DNA from: Pezizomycotina sp. ARF18
Taxonomy: Eukaryota; Ascomycota
Assembly: GCA_002224055.1 (NCBI GenBank)
Contig: AZLU01000028.1
Location: 1 to 43,385 of the forward strand
Length of the DNA: 43,385 nucleotides
Direction: 5' to 3'
Of the stretch, positions 32,521 to 43,280 are shown one piece after another; positions within the stretch are counted from its first letter, which is position 1, and each line of letters starts with the position of its first letter. The translations under genes and the position numbers were made by a program. The notes under the pieces were generated by a model. It saw only the letters and a program-made list of their open reading frames with translations, did not search any database and was not told where the DNA came from.

Positions 32521-33140
32521 TGCTAGTCCTATGGTATAGGCATCAGAGTTAACAAATAATCGTTCGTGTTTAACTTGAAAAAAAAAAAAAAAAAAAGGAA
32601 GGGGGGGGTTCTGAGAACTCTGGCAGACTAGATTGAATCGATCTGTTTACGCTTTTTATAACCCATAATCGCTTGAGTAGGCCCGTTATAGCCCCCGGAT
32701 CCTGTTACCCTATGGGAAAAGATCCCATAGCGGGGCCTTTGGTTATGATTGATGAGGCTCCGCGTACGACGTGTGAGTGGGGTAGTTGCCACTGGTGGGA
32801 CCGTTTCCTGAGCCTCCTCTGCCGAAGAGGATACGTATTGAATAGTATAGGGGTGTAATGGCTGATGCCAACGTTGAACGGCCTATGTTAATGAGGAATC
32901 AAGGTACGACGCTACGTACTAGAAACCTCTCGCTTCCGCAAATAGACACGTAACACGACTGGCCGAAGGCTGTGGCTGGTTAAGCTCAGAGGCTCGCACG
33001 TCAGCGTTTCGTTCGATAGAAAATATTTAGACCTGACTCGACGGCATCATAGAAAAATTGGAGAGAAAATATGCCGAAGGGGGAAAAAAAAGGAAGGAAG
33101 CGAGGAAGGGAAGAGGAGGGGAAGGGAACGAGAAAGGAGT

Positions 33141-33153
33141 GGGGGGGGGGGGG
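33141..33153 (+). repeat. poly-G tract (G13)
   Basis: Thirteen G within a purine-rich stretch (about 33062-33195) whose plus strand is almost entirely A and G. Confidence 0.85.
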
Positions 33154-35441
33154 AGCCCGAGTTCGAATGTGTCGAGGCTTAAAGGGCAAAGATGAAAAAA
33201 AATTCAATTTAAATCCATATATCTCATCCAAACCCGCAAGAGAAGGGTCTCTGCAACTAACTGCTCGTCGCCCGCGGATTTATAAATTTACAAGAATAGT
33301 AGATATCATTACCCCTTATAGAAATTGGCTTTAGTAATAATACTTGACGGCCTTTTACAAGATATACAAAACTACTGGGAATTGGATGGTAAAAAGGTTA
33401 GCTTCGAGTCTTTACTGGGTATGGTGCTGAGGGGTGAATCTATGGCCTTCGGCGAAGAACTTACTAAGTAAAGCTGCCGAACATATTGTTTGTTATATCC
33501 CTTCTGTAGGACTTCAAGGTTCTTTGTGGCTACTAGTTCAAGGTATTATCGCTCTAGGATTGCGGGCCATGTCCAAGGCCCATTGGAGACTATTCGGAGT
33601 TGCACCCGGAAGGGACCTTCCCTTCCCTCTCCAAAATTTAAGATCTCCCGCCCTAAGAACGGACCAGTCCCAGATTTTATTGCTTCGTTCTTTGCTTTTA
33701 AAGCATCAACAGCAGGCTGCACTTCGAAGTATTGGCGCGATTGGTAATAACACCGTTAAAGCCATCTCTCCGAAGCCAGCGTAAGTAGGTGTGAGGTCCT
33801 TTCTGGGGGTTAGTGCGAATTCGGACCAGCGCGGCGGTTGCTATGGCGCGGCCCTCGTAACCCATTGGCCCTCCGCCTGGGGCTCGAAAGTTGGCGCCCT
33901 CCATCCCTGGATTCAGTGGCGTCGCACTGAGCCCTCTGGGAGAACATTAAATATATGTTAGCGGATGTTCAGTGCCTACCCGCCCGGGTTGGGAAATTTT
34001 GAATTGACGAGGCGGCCAATAAGTCGGAGATTGTGAATACCTAATACGAATGAAGAAGATGGCGTCCCTCGTGCGCTTCTTTGCGTTGTCAACCACTACG
34101 CTGCAAAAGCTTCTCCGAGGGTTATTCTCTGTAGCTTGCCGTTGACGGTACATTGCTAAGTTATGTATCTATTACAGAAGCTAGTGTTAGAGACGCGAAT
34201 TCACACAAGAGTCGAAAATGATCTGCTAGTATCTTACTTCGAAATCGGCGTTTGCGTTCATGCTGAAGGTTTTAGCGGCAATCCTTCCATGAAATGGCAA
34301 CATAGAGCTCTGTGCCTGCGGGTTGATCCTTTGTAAGAATCGTAATCTTCCTGCAGATCTCGCAATGTACTATAGCTCTCACTACGTCTTGCCTTCCTTC
34401 CAAGTGTCCCACAGAAAGCGCTAATATGTTGGGCGTATTATTACTCTGTCGGATGGTTTGAGCAAAAGAGAAGGTGAGGAGGGCACGACGCTTGAAGAAA
34501 TCGTGATCATTAGGGTCATTATGGTAAAACTACGCCAGTTTCGGTGAGCTCTCTTTGGAGAAAACGGAATCAGCGAAGCAGTCGCTTCCTGACCGCAATT
34601 GTGAATTCGTCGAGTGTAATCGTGGACGAATAAACCAGCAATCTCCTGCGGACGTCCTAATGCCCCAGCATTGCAAAAGGCCTCCACCTCCCTCACCCCT
34701 GGTATGTTGCTATAGGGTAGCCGAAGGAGCAAGCGTAGTATCTCTTTATTCACGATCTCTTCCAGCTTTCCGCTTCTTTATAAGAAAATACGAACGTCAG
34801 TTCCAATTAAATACAAAGGCACGTCGAAGAAACCGAAATTTAGGAAAACGTATAATATATATTAGATAGACGGGGTGATGGACACACTCTCGGTCGAATC
34901 GAGGAAAAAAATAAGGGATTCTGCGCGAACATCTTGCACCTGTCGAGGCGAACAAAGTTCGCGATGTACTCAGTATCAACCGTTTTCTCAAAACAAATAA
35001 ATAAATAAACAATTGATTGGACTTTGGGTCTTTGATTGTTTCCCCGCCTTCCCCTCGGGGCGGTTTCTTGATTTTGTTTCTGTTATTTTGCTTGGTTCTG
35101 TTACATAGCAATTTGATATTTGGAACCTTGAGGCTTGACCCGGATGCTTTGCTGGGACTGCACGGTATTATGTGGTATGTTCTGAACCCATTCCCAACCC
35201 GCTACGTACTCAATATTCGCTTTGAATGTTATATAGCAATCATAATTTTTCCTACTTTTTTTTTACTGCCGGAGAAGTCTACCACCGTGACCCTACTTCG
35301 GAGCAGGGGCTCTGCTCGTCAAATACAAAGCCACTACATCTCCGTCGTACTATTTCTAGGTTACTAGTCTATATAAGCTGTAGCGGCAGCGGTAAATATC
35401 GCTCTAGGCCTTATTGCGTTGACTTTATTTCTTTTCCTTCC

Positions 35442-35445
<4 letters not shown>

Positions 35446-35479
<34 letters not shown>
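35446..35479 (+). repeat. poly-T tract (T34)
   Basis: Longest homopolymer in the window, flanked by pyrimidine-rich DNA. Confidence 0.9.
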
Positions 35480-35773
35480 CTCCTTCTTCCGCTGTTTGGA
35501 CGATACATCAAGCTCCCCTCACTCAAGTGGATTACCGTAAAATTGGAAATCTTAACAATATGTTCATGGAGAAAAGAAGAAAAATGATATAAAAAAGAAA
35601 AAAAAAGAAAGGAAAATAAAACATAACTGTATTTCAATCGAGTCGTAGACGATATATGACATAACAGAAAGCGAGAAATAGTATAGACGAGTGCAAGAGG
35701 CGATTGGAGAGCTCCGGAGGCAAAGGAAAAGATCAAAGGTGAACAAAGGAGTCCTAGTACTATACAGGACGAG

Positions 35774-35796
35774 AAAAAAAAAAAAAAAAAAAAAAA
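35774..35796 (+). repeat. poly-A tract (A23)
   Basis: Uninterrupted A run about 300 bases after the T34 tract and in opposite orientation to it. Confidence 0.9.
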
Positions 35797-36095
35797 GGAA
35801 AGGAAAACATATCTAGCGCTGGGTCTGTCTCATACCCAGCTTCTCAATCCCTCGATGCCAGTTGAGACGTTGGTACAAGACAGATGCTAGTGAAAGTATA
35901 TAAGATGAACATAATGCGTAAGCTAAAGCAGAGGATATCTAAGATGCTTTCTGTCGAAAGATACGAGATTTGCCCCAGCTTTTGGAGCCTGAACGTAACG
36001 TAACGAAAAAGGAAAGTAATAGCGAGAAGGAGAACCGAAAAAAAAAAGAAAAAAAAGAAAAAAAAAAAAAGACCAACAATAAACATCAGCTTAAA

Positions 36096-37417
36096 TCATG
36101 GATCGATATGGACAGACGGGTGGTATTTGTCCTCCATCTTCTGCGCCGCTCTAGCCATGTCGAGCATCAGCGCCCCCAGTTCGGGCTCCTTCCGCCACGT
36201 CGCGTTCCCGTACGTCCACAGGGCCGGTCAAAAAAGCCACGAGCCGTCGCCGAGCCCGACCGTGTCCACCAACAGCCAGGGACTGTTCTCCATGTGTTTA
36301 CTCAGCAGGAGGCCACCGTGAGCCACAGCGGCTTCATATCCCTGTCGAAGTGCAGCATGTTATCCACCATCATGCGGTTGCCGTCTGATAAATACTTGCC
36401 GGCAGCGCAGGCCCTCTTCGGTCCCCAGGCGTAAGGCTGCTTCGTAAGCTCGAACGCGAGCCAGAACGTCTCCTTGTCGCGCGTACATCCACGCCGTCAT
36501 CAAAATCCCGCTGCTTCTGCGAGTTCAGCAGGCCGTAAGCATGAATGACAGCATGACGTCTTCGCGGCCGCGGTTGATGAGGACGAGGCCGCTATCTGCT
36601 CGTTCGAATCCATCTCGGTGTTCCAGAAGACGCTCGAGATTAGGACCGGGCTGGGCGTGAGTTCGGGTACGAGGCTGTATTGCTCCTTCATCCAGGCGCG
36701 GAGGCCCAGCCCGGAAAACAGGCGGTCGTGTAGAACAGCGTGCCGGTCTTTGGTAGTCTGGGTCGTCGTAGAGCTTGTAAGGGTCCTGGAAGATGACGAT
36801 GTCGGCGTCGCAAAGGATCGGCTCCGAGAATGATGACGAGAGCAGCGCGAATACCTTTTAGCGCGTAGGTTGCGTCCCGTAGGCTCACTTCGTCTTCCGA
36901 CAGAGGTTTTCCGCAAGATGTCTCGAGCAAGGACATTTCGAAATTCCGTCCGAAGTATATGCTGCTGGGTATCGTTGAGTCCTTCGATCCGCGTAGAATA
37001 CCTCGACGGGAATGTCTCTTGATCGTGTTACGGAGGGATGCCAAAAAGTGTAGTAGGAACCGGAAGTGGTGCTCGCGCCGCGATCACAATACCCCGCCCC
37101 GCCGACCCCGCTTCGGCATCTCGAGAAGCGTGTCAAAGGTATGGTTGTTCCTGAAGTTGATGAAAGGAACGACGCATGCTCCATCCGCCTAAGATCGCGT
37201 CCATCGCTGCAACCATCTTCGAGGGAGCTGTTCCGGGTATCCGCTTCCTGATCCGTCGCAGTTCCCGGAAGTGATTAGCAGCCGCGCCTGCTGGTATAAC
37301 CACGTATCCTCCCCTACTATCGGCTTCGGCGGCCTCAAGCAATAAGTATTTCCACATCATCATCGTAAGCTCGTCGTTTGGCGATAGTAATAAGCGTTGC
37401 TGGTGGTATCTGAGATG
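36096..37417 (-). CDS. MNN1-type alpha-mannosyltransferase (GT71 family), frameshifted
   Basis: Glycosyltransferase of the MNN1/GT71 family, which adds alpha-1,3-linked mannose to protein glycans in the Golgi lumen with GDP-mannose as donor. The pieces in order, in shifting frames, are: an N-terminal helical segment (LLLSPNDELTMMMWKYLLLE); PFINFRNNHTFDTLLE; DIPVEVFYADRR, the family's LPIEVFY motif; FEMSLLETSCGKPLSEDEVS; YALKGI; SSSFSEPILCDADIVIFQDP (about 36780-36840) with the DxD-type metal-binding motif DAD; KLYDDPDYQ; TGTLFYTTACFPG; GLRAWMKEQYSLVPE; DSGLVLINRGREDVMLSFML; and DKETFWLAFELTKQPYAWGP, the family's GDKETFW motif. The end is LHFDRDMKPLWL and a final helix that stops at 36096-36098. 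Frame changes are frequent. The usual Golgi membrane anchor is not seen, so the true 5' end lies upstream of 37417 or in another exon. Confidence 0.85.
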
Positions 37418-39939
37418 CTATGCGAGCGCCGAGGCCAGTATGGACGCCCCTGGATCCTCCTGCGCTATTCTAGGCGTTCGCAGACGTGTATAAAGTAAGT
37501 AAGAACAAAATACAACAGCGCAACTAACAACCCATCTGTAGGTACGGTCGCCGAGCCCATTTCGGTAGTCTCGATTGCTATTTTTTGTTAAGGAGAGAAG
37601 CGATCAGGATGACCATATTAAATCGTAGGTGTCAGGAAAGGGAGAAAAGGAGTAATAAACTTACACTCGAAGTATATACTGGGGTTTGAGTAACATCGTT
37701 AAGCGTCTTTTGTCCTTCTGGAGTCTCTGCTGGGTAGTTGTGACGGGAAGTCTTAGTGAATCTGTGTATAGAAGTCGAGCAATTTTACCGACGCTCGAAC
37801 AACACGTGAGAGCAAGATTTGTTATAACATCGTAGGTATAGCGTAGGAACGTTCAAAGATCGCCAGATTGCTACTTCGACAAGGAGGTCTTCGTTGTTTA
37901 TATTCCTTTTCAACAAAGAGTAAACGGGGAAATAATTACGAGGAGAAACCCTATTTTAATCAATCTCCCACACCTCAGGCTCTCAAGCTCCCCCGATCGT
38001 ATTCATTTGAGCCTAGATTGACCTCTTCACTTTTTTTTTTTTTTTCTCTTTTCTGCTGTGTGGCGAGGAGGGATATTGCATTATTCCAGCCTTCCAGCCT
38101 AAGCTAACTAAACCGAGTTAATGGAGCAGAGCCGTCTCCATGAGCCTCATAAGTCTCCAGCTAAGATAGATAGCACGATGGCTCTGTTCTTTACTGGTAC
38201 TTTCACGGTGTATCGGAGGCTCTGTTGTTTCGCTTTTGCTAAGCCAGCCAATGCGCTCCAACCAGCAAAGCACAGGTTTAGTGCCTAACTAACTGTGCCA
38301 AGCCAATGTAGGAGATGGATGGTCATCGCCAGTCTTGTTTCTGAAAAGATGCCAGCAGTTTGAACATACAAATCAGGGAATATCAACGCGTTAGAATTGT
38401 GCAAGTTAGATTGCGTCTCATTTCAATTTTCCCCCAAGCTCGGTTCCAGTAGATCTTCGTACCGGGACATAACTAATCGGTAAAATTTTGTTTCTGCGAT
38501 TTTCGTGTTTCATCGGGACCAATCACAGACCAGGGGCATCACGCTCCCATCTTTCACCCAATCAAGGACCGCAGAATAGGGGTGTGACGTTCAAGTGGAG
38601 AAAAGGCTTCGGCACAAGTCTATCACAAGATGGCGAGGGAGAGCTTCTTTATATCCGGTGGGATCAAAAAAAAATATTTGCGTCGTTATAGGCCGCCCAG
38701 GTTAACGAGTTCGCAAGATCTAATCCCATGCGGCTTGGGTCGCTCTAATATTTGATGATGATATAGGTAGAATCTTGACCTTTCGAGCATTATAACGTCC
38801 TTGTAGCCGTATCTAGTGGATATATGTTGGGAATAGTTCTCAGGCTTCCTGTAAATAAAAATTCTTTCTGATTCTAGCCCGAGCTTCTTCACTCTAACGC
38901 AATGCCGACCCAATCGCGTCGAAAACCAACCGCACGTTTTATAGGGGCCGATATATCGAGTACGAAATCCGATGAAACGACCTTGCAGAATTGTAAACTG
39001 GGAAACTGTTCTTCTGCTAAAATATCCTTGACCCTGCAGACCTGAAGATATTTACCACTCCTGACCTTTCATGGTATATCCTGAACCTCTGGGTTTCGGA
39101 GCTTACGACGTCTACGACTTTCCGCTTAGAAAGTGATAAGGATGGACTTTGCGGTATAGGATGCAACTTACAACGTTCCGCTCGATTTTCAAGTAGAAGA
39201 TTATGTTTGATAGACCATGTATTTCTCCGCACATTGCACCAGATATGATAAGAATACTATAGTACTGTGTAATATCGGGCTCCTGTAGGACCAAGGGTGG
39301 AGCTTAGTTTTATTACGGGAGGACTGCAACCAATGGCTCGAGCACGTTGAGGTAAAGATACTACGCTAAGCTACAATATACTTTCCTCCTCAACGTAGAA
39401 ATTCATTTGGCAAATTATATGATACTTCAATGAACGAGCTACAATTCAAATAGGCTTCATTTGGGACGCGAAGAGAGAATCGACTAAGACGTCGTAGAAT
39501 GGGGTTGATATCCATTTTTCAGTAGCCCCAGAGGAGAACTGTGCTGTACTCGCTACCAAGATTATCTTCAGATATTTCAACGATATGTTTCCGCGATAGT
39601 GCCGACGTTGATCATCACGATCACGACCCCTCCACGAACAGGTCAATGGCTTATTGAAGCGACAGTGAACCCGAACCATAACCATTATACACAAGGCCGA
39701 AGCTGCGTTAATTTAATAAGAGACTACCGGCACCTCTTTACCTCATTGATGCAGTCCCTACTATTTCCTCCCGTCACCTCTCGCCTGAATGTCGCTCATC
39801 TACAGTCTCACAAAACGTCTCCTTATCCGTCCCGTAAGCTCCACCGTCGTTCCCGCGAATCTTCGCCTCTTGACTTCATTATCGTATCCCTAAACAAACT
39901 CCCTCTAAAAGGCTCGAATCCGTAACGCCCTTCTTCCTA
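37418..39939. other. AT-rich intergenic DNA, no supported gene
   Basis: Should contain the 5' end of the GT71 gene near its left side. A plus-strand intron-like sequence at 37495-37541 (GTAAGT...CTAAC...TGTAG) has no coding context. A T16 tract lies at 38030-38045. A 9-bp inverted repeat (ACGTTGAGG/CCTCAACGT) spans 39344-39396. No motif-bearing frame seen. Confidence 0.5.
39344..39396. repeat. Inverted repeat with 9-bp arms, 35-base spacer
   Basis: Arms ACGTTGAGG (39344-39352) and CCTCAACGT (39388-39396) are perfect complements in intergenic DNA. No function can be assigned. Confidence 0.6.
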
Positions 39940-41190
39940 TTACTCGATCCCCGGCTCGAACCTCCCGGGTTCATTCCCTTCGATTCGTCGTCCGAATACA
40001 AATTCGAGGTACAAATCCTTCCTCAACCTTCCACGCACGCTCGCCGTCGGTGCGTAGTACAAATGAGTCCGAACGCCTCCCTTATTGCGACCGTGGTACC
40101 AGCGCGACATGAGGGATCGCATCATGGGTAGGTTTGACACTATTATGGCGGCGTCGAGCTCTGCTATTCCCCAGCAGAGGGTGGCGTGTTCGCGTACGCC
40201 GAGTCGATGTTGGTTACGATCTCATTGAGCCGAGGACGCGCATGAGTGTTAAGACGCAGATGCTGTGTTGCGGAGTCGAGAAGCGTAAAATTAGTTATCA
40301 CGATATTTCGCAGGATCCTCCAGCGGGTCCTCGTAGTAACGGCGACCCAAAAACACTTGATAAAAAGCAATGAGACTCACAAGCCACCGGTACTGAATAT
40401 AGCCACGATCTGCACCTTCTCCCATGTCCGCATGCGCTTCAACCGCATCACCAACGTAATTGGCAACAACAACAGCATGACGTCCGTGATCATCGTCAGC
40501 GCACCCATCGCCGTGAACGCTTTCTTCTTTTCGATACACTTCGCCGTAAACAGGTTCTTGCCATGCCAGATATCGATCGGCTTGCACTGGAATATTATTA
40601 GCGGGATCGAAAGAACGCTGATGATCAATATCAGGGTGCCGGTTCCCGGCGATTAGGCGACGGTAGCTAGTGTTGGGAGAAAGTTCGTAGTAGAAGATGG
40701 CCACGCCAGTCGGACTATTAGTAGAGTGGCAGAGAACAGGACCTCGTTGATGGTTATAACCTGTTAATGCGGGTAAGTAAAGCCCCAAACTTGAACAACG
40801 CCGGATGGAAGAGATTGGGTGAAGGAAAACAGACCAGCGTGAAGTAGCGGAACTGCGCGAATGATACATCCCAGACATGACGGCCGCTGGCACCTTTCGC
40901 AGAAATAAGTTTATGTCAATGCGCCGTCTCAAACAGGGCTGGAACTCGATTCCTTGAATTTTACCCGGAATGGTTGGTAATTTCTATTTTACGCACCGTT
41001 GTGATTAGCTGTAGGGGCAACAAAAGAGAAGAGTTAGTACATCGCCATGAATTACAGTAACAAATCCGACAAAGCATAGATAAACGTACGTTTTGGATAC
41101 TGCGGGAGAAGTAGTAAAACACACAGCGCGACGGAGAAGAACTGAGTGAACCCGAATAGAAACGATGCATTAGCGTGGAATCAGACGACA
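39940..41190 (-). CDS. Rhodopsin-domain integral membrane protein, introns, frameshifted
   Basis: Seven-helix membrane protein of the fungal rhodopsin-domain/PTH11-like superfamily, which includes receptor-like proteins of unknown ligand. Diagnostic segments on the minus strand are GASGRHVWDVSFAQFRYFTL (extracellular loop into helix 3) and, across an intron, VITINEVLFSATLLIVRLAW. TLILIISVLSIPLIIFQCKP gives helix 4 with the family's FQC motif, followed by a W and C loop (IDIWHGKNLFTAKC). AMGALTMITDVMLLLLPITL is helix 5 with its conserved TD and LP, then KVQIVAIFSTGGLVSLIAF (helix 6) and TLCWGIAELDAAIIVSNLPM (helix 7 with WGIAE). A basic tail ends at the TAA at 39940-39942. Two introns (40761-40834, 41009-41089) are supported by splice signals. 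Helices 1-2 are not cleanly resolved, so the 5' limit (about 41190) is approximate. Frame changes near 40660-40700 and 40150-40370. Confidence 0.78.
40761..40834 (-). other. Intron in the rhodopsin-domain gene
   Basis: Seventy-four bases with donor GTCTGT, less usual than GTAAGT, and a GCATTAACAG acceptor. Removing it joins FRYFTL to VITINEVLF in phase 0, giving the expected helix 3. Confidence 0.6.
41009..41089 (-). other. Intron in the rhodopsin-domain gene (5' part)
   Basis: Eighty-one bases with donor GTACGT, a perfect TACTAAC branch site and a pyrimidine-rich CCCCTACAG acceptor. The flanking exon frames are not fully resolved. Confidence 0.6.
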
Positions 41191-42789
41191 ATTAGATTGC
41201 TCTTTGACAGGGCGTTGCTTAATCCAACGTCATGCACGACGTTTGACGATGCTTTCCGTAATCCAACATCATGCAAAAATGCGGCAAAATACAACATACC
41301 GCAGCGAGCGCAGCACACCAGTCCGCCTTTTTCAATGCGTTATTCATCGTCTTTCTCCGTACAACCGCATAATAGTCGTCGTTAGCGTATAACCGTTAAT
41401 AATCGGAGCAAAAATGTACGGTATGATCTGGTTATTGTCGTGGGAAGCGTCGGGAGGACCCTCTGGAGTTCCCTCATAGTTCCTAGGGGATCGGAGACAT
41501 ATATGCGGGGATGAACGAAGAGAGGTTTAATTTGCCGGCTTCGGCTGCGAGGATAATGTGGTCTCCGCCTCAGGCATCGGAAGATCCGGAAACGTAACCG
41601 CCTCGGCGAACAAGCCGAACTTTACGAGTTCGTGACGCTCATGGTGAGATTACGTTATGTTATCGGGACGCAAGGTAAGTACTCGACATCTATCCGAGAA
41701 ATTGAGAATGCGGCGATCGTGGGTTTACTCGGTATTGTAGTTTACAAATCCGCTCCAATGGTAAACTCAAACGTCCAGAGTCGTAGGATCGTGTTTTGCC
41801 CAATATCTGAAAAAACAGGGGAGCAAAGGTAAAAAATGATAACAATCATCAGAATACAAGAACACCCCTGGATCTCCTGAGGTTTATAAACAAGTAGGAA
41901 ACATTTAACTTCGGTTAATTGAACTGCCCTTGAAGCGAAGGATGTGGATCCTCCTCGTGAACTTAAAAATCGAGGATCGTAATTCGACTTGTCGAAACTT
42001 TCCCTTGAAATCGGTCCCTCGTGGTCTCGTTTCTCAAAATAGCTGCTAGTTGCGGATTAGGCCCTGTATTGGGTCCAGTCTAAAAGACGCCACCGACGAC
42101 GAATACGACCCTCACTAGAGCGCTACCACGTCTTTGGGCCGTAGCGTCGACTTCGTCGAGTGAGAGACCTCTCGGCTTATTATAAGCCAAGATAAAACAT
42201 CTCGTTCCGTTAACCTGGCGAGAAGATCAATAACGAAGCTAGAAAACCTTATCCACGGAGTTTTATCCTCAGAGGACTGCGTGTTCGAAGAAAGGAGATT
42301 TTCGGATTGCAGATCTCGTATACTACTTGTAGACTTAACAGACTGAAGTGCTAATTCAATTGTAGCAAGGCGAGCAGTTCCTCCGACAGAGAGGCTAGTC
42401 TGCGGAGCGGTTATCATATATCGACCTCCAAATATCATCTCTCTAGTGCGATTATTTTTACTTACACGGTGGCTGGCAGAATATCGGATGCAAAACGTCT
42501 CAATAGTTCGATGATCTCTGGAAAAACTAGAATTAATTTATAATTGTCGTCTATAATTCAACCCGATCCATTAACAGTTAACTTACAGTGTAATAGTAAC
42601 GAACGCCCAACAATAGTCAGAAACTCCAGAAGAAATGAATGCTACCAGTGTGAATATCCAGCTTTGGAATAGGAACAAAAAGACCGTAACGCCGTAACTA
42701 TGACAAGAAGAAACAAAAAATAACAAGAAAACGAACGCCGACACCATCCATCAGACAGTAGCCCTCCTACTCATGCCCTTCAGTACTCC
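41191..42789. other. Intergenic DNA, possibly with exon pieces
   Basis: Upstream of the rhodopsin-domain gene on the minus strand. The part at 41290-41390 may hold its first exon (KKADWCAALAAVCC-like hydrophobic run on the minus strand), but I cannot join it. A near-perfect 16-base direct repeat lies at 41221-41236 and 41260-41275. Plus-strand DNA at 41510-41640 is GC-richer with a GTAAGT at about 41675, perhaps part of a small gene that I cannot reconstruct. A minus-strand frame at 42115-42438 is intact but has no motif. Confidence 0.4.
41221..41275 (+). repeat. Short direct repeat, 16 bases, one mismatch
   Basis: AATCCAACGTCATGCA (41221-41236) and AATCCAACATCATGCA (41260-41275), 23 bases apart. 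Confidence 0.75.
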
Positions 42790-43280
42790 CTAAAGTGGGA
42801 CGTGCGTGATTTTCTTCTGCGGAAGGTCTGTCGTTTTCTGAGCCTTGCCCATTGGTGCCCGATTTAGGCGGACTCCATCGGGCAGCACAGTAGGTACACG
42901 CGACAGCCTATGGCTAACAATCGTCCTCCTCCCGACAACGCGCCCATCTTCCGACACAGACGTCTCCGTTACGCTCACATCGGCATTACCACCGGGGCTT
43001 ACTCTGCGTCGAGTAATACGGACCGGGCTGCGGGCTCGGACTCGGCGGTGCGTACGGGCTAGGCGATATCGGGTTCGGACTCAGCGGGTAGTGTCCTGGA
43101 AAGGTGCGCTTGATGTGTCATGAGCGAGATGGTATACCTGCCGTTTATCCCCGCTAGTTTTCTTGGAGCGTCGCTTGAGGTATGGTTTTATCCACTTCGT
43201 CGTGATGAAGTAGCTGCCATCGATGTTAATAGGATGACGACGACGATGACGATGATGAGGATCGCGCGGTTTAGGTCCAT
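42790..43280 (-). CDS. Small Pro-rich membrane-anchored protein, frameshifted, start uncertain
   Basis: Minus-strand gene near the window edge. ATG at 43280 starts MDLNRAILIIVIVVVILLTS, a clear single membrane helix. After frame changes a basic segment (WIKPYLKRRSKKTSGDKRQ) and a proline-rich stretch (GHYPLSPNPISPSPYAPPSP, then PSPQPGPYYSTQSKPRW) follow. A further frame continues through NADVSVTETSVSEDG to 42790. The layout (short N-terminus, one helix, basic stop-transfer segment, Pro-rich tail) fits a small single-pass fungal membrane protein whose tail could bind SH3 or WW domains. That binding is inference. The frame is open upstream of this ATG with a second hydrophobic run (LLILAGLRLIPFFLPTF), so the protein may begin further left on the minus strand, near or beyond the window end. 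Confidence 0.5.

Larger units (their letters stand above)
32521..36095. other. Long homopolymer-rich intergenic DNA, no supported gene
   Basis: About 3.6 kb without a motif-bearing gene. It contains an A19 plus G8 segment (32578-32608), a G13 tract inside a purine-rich stretch (33141-33153), a T34 tract (35446-35479) and an A23 tract (35774-35796), plus GA/AAG-rich DNA around 35560-35620 and 36010-36070. An 8-bp hairpin (CTATGGGA/TCCCATAG) lies at 32710-32730. A plus-strand frame at 33434-33784 opens with GTG and shows no family pattern; I regard it as chance. Confidence 0.55.

Noticed and set aside
32710-32730. 8-bp hairpin CTATGGGA/TCCCATAG
   Set aside because: Too short and isolated, no T run after it, and factor-independent terminators are not expected in a fungal nuclear genome.
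33434-33784. Plus-strand 116-codon frame
   Set aside because: Opens with GTG, not a normal nuclear start in fungi, and shows no family pattern.
35425-35736. Minus-strand frame ending in a long Lys run
   Set aside because: The Lys run is the T34 tract read on the other strand; the rest is low complexity.
37495-37541. Plus-strand intron (GTAAGT, CTAAC, TAG)
   Set aside because: Good splice signals but no coding sequence on either side on that strand; kept only as an observation under the GT71 finding.
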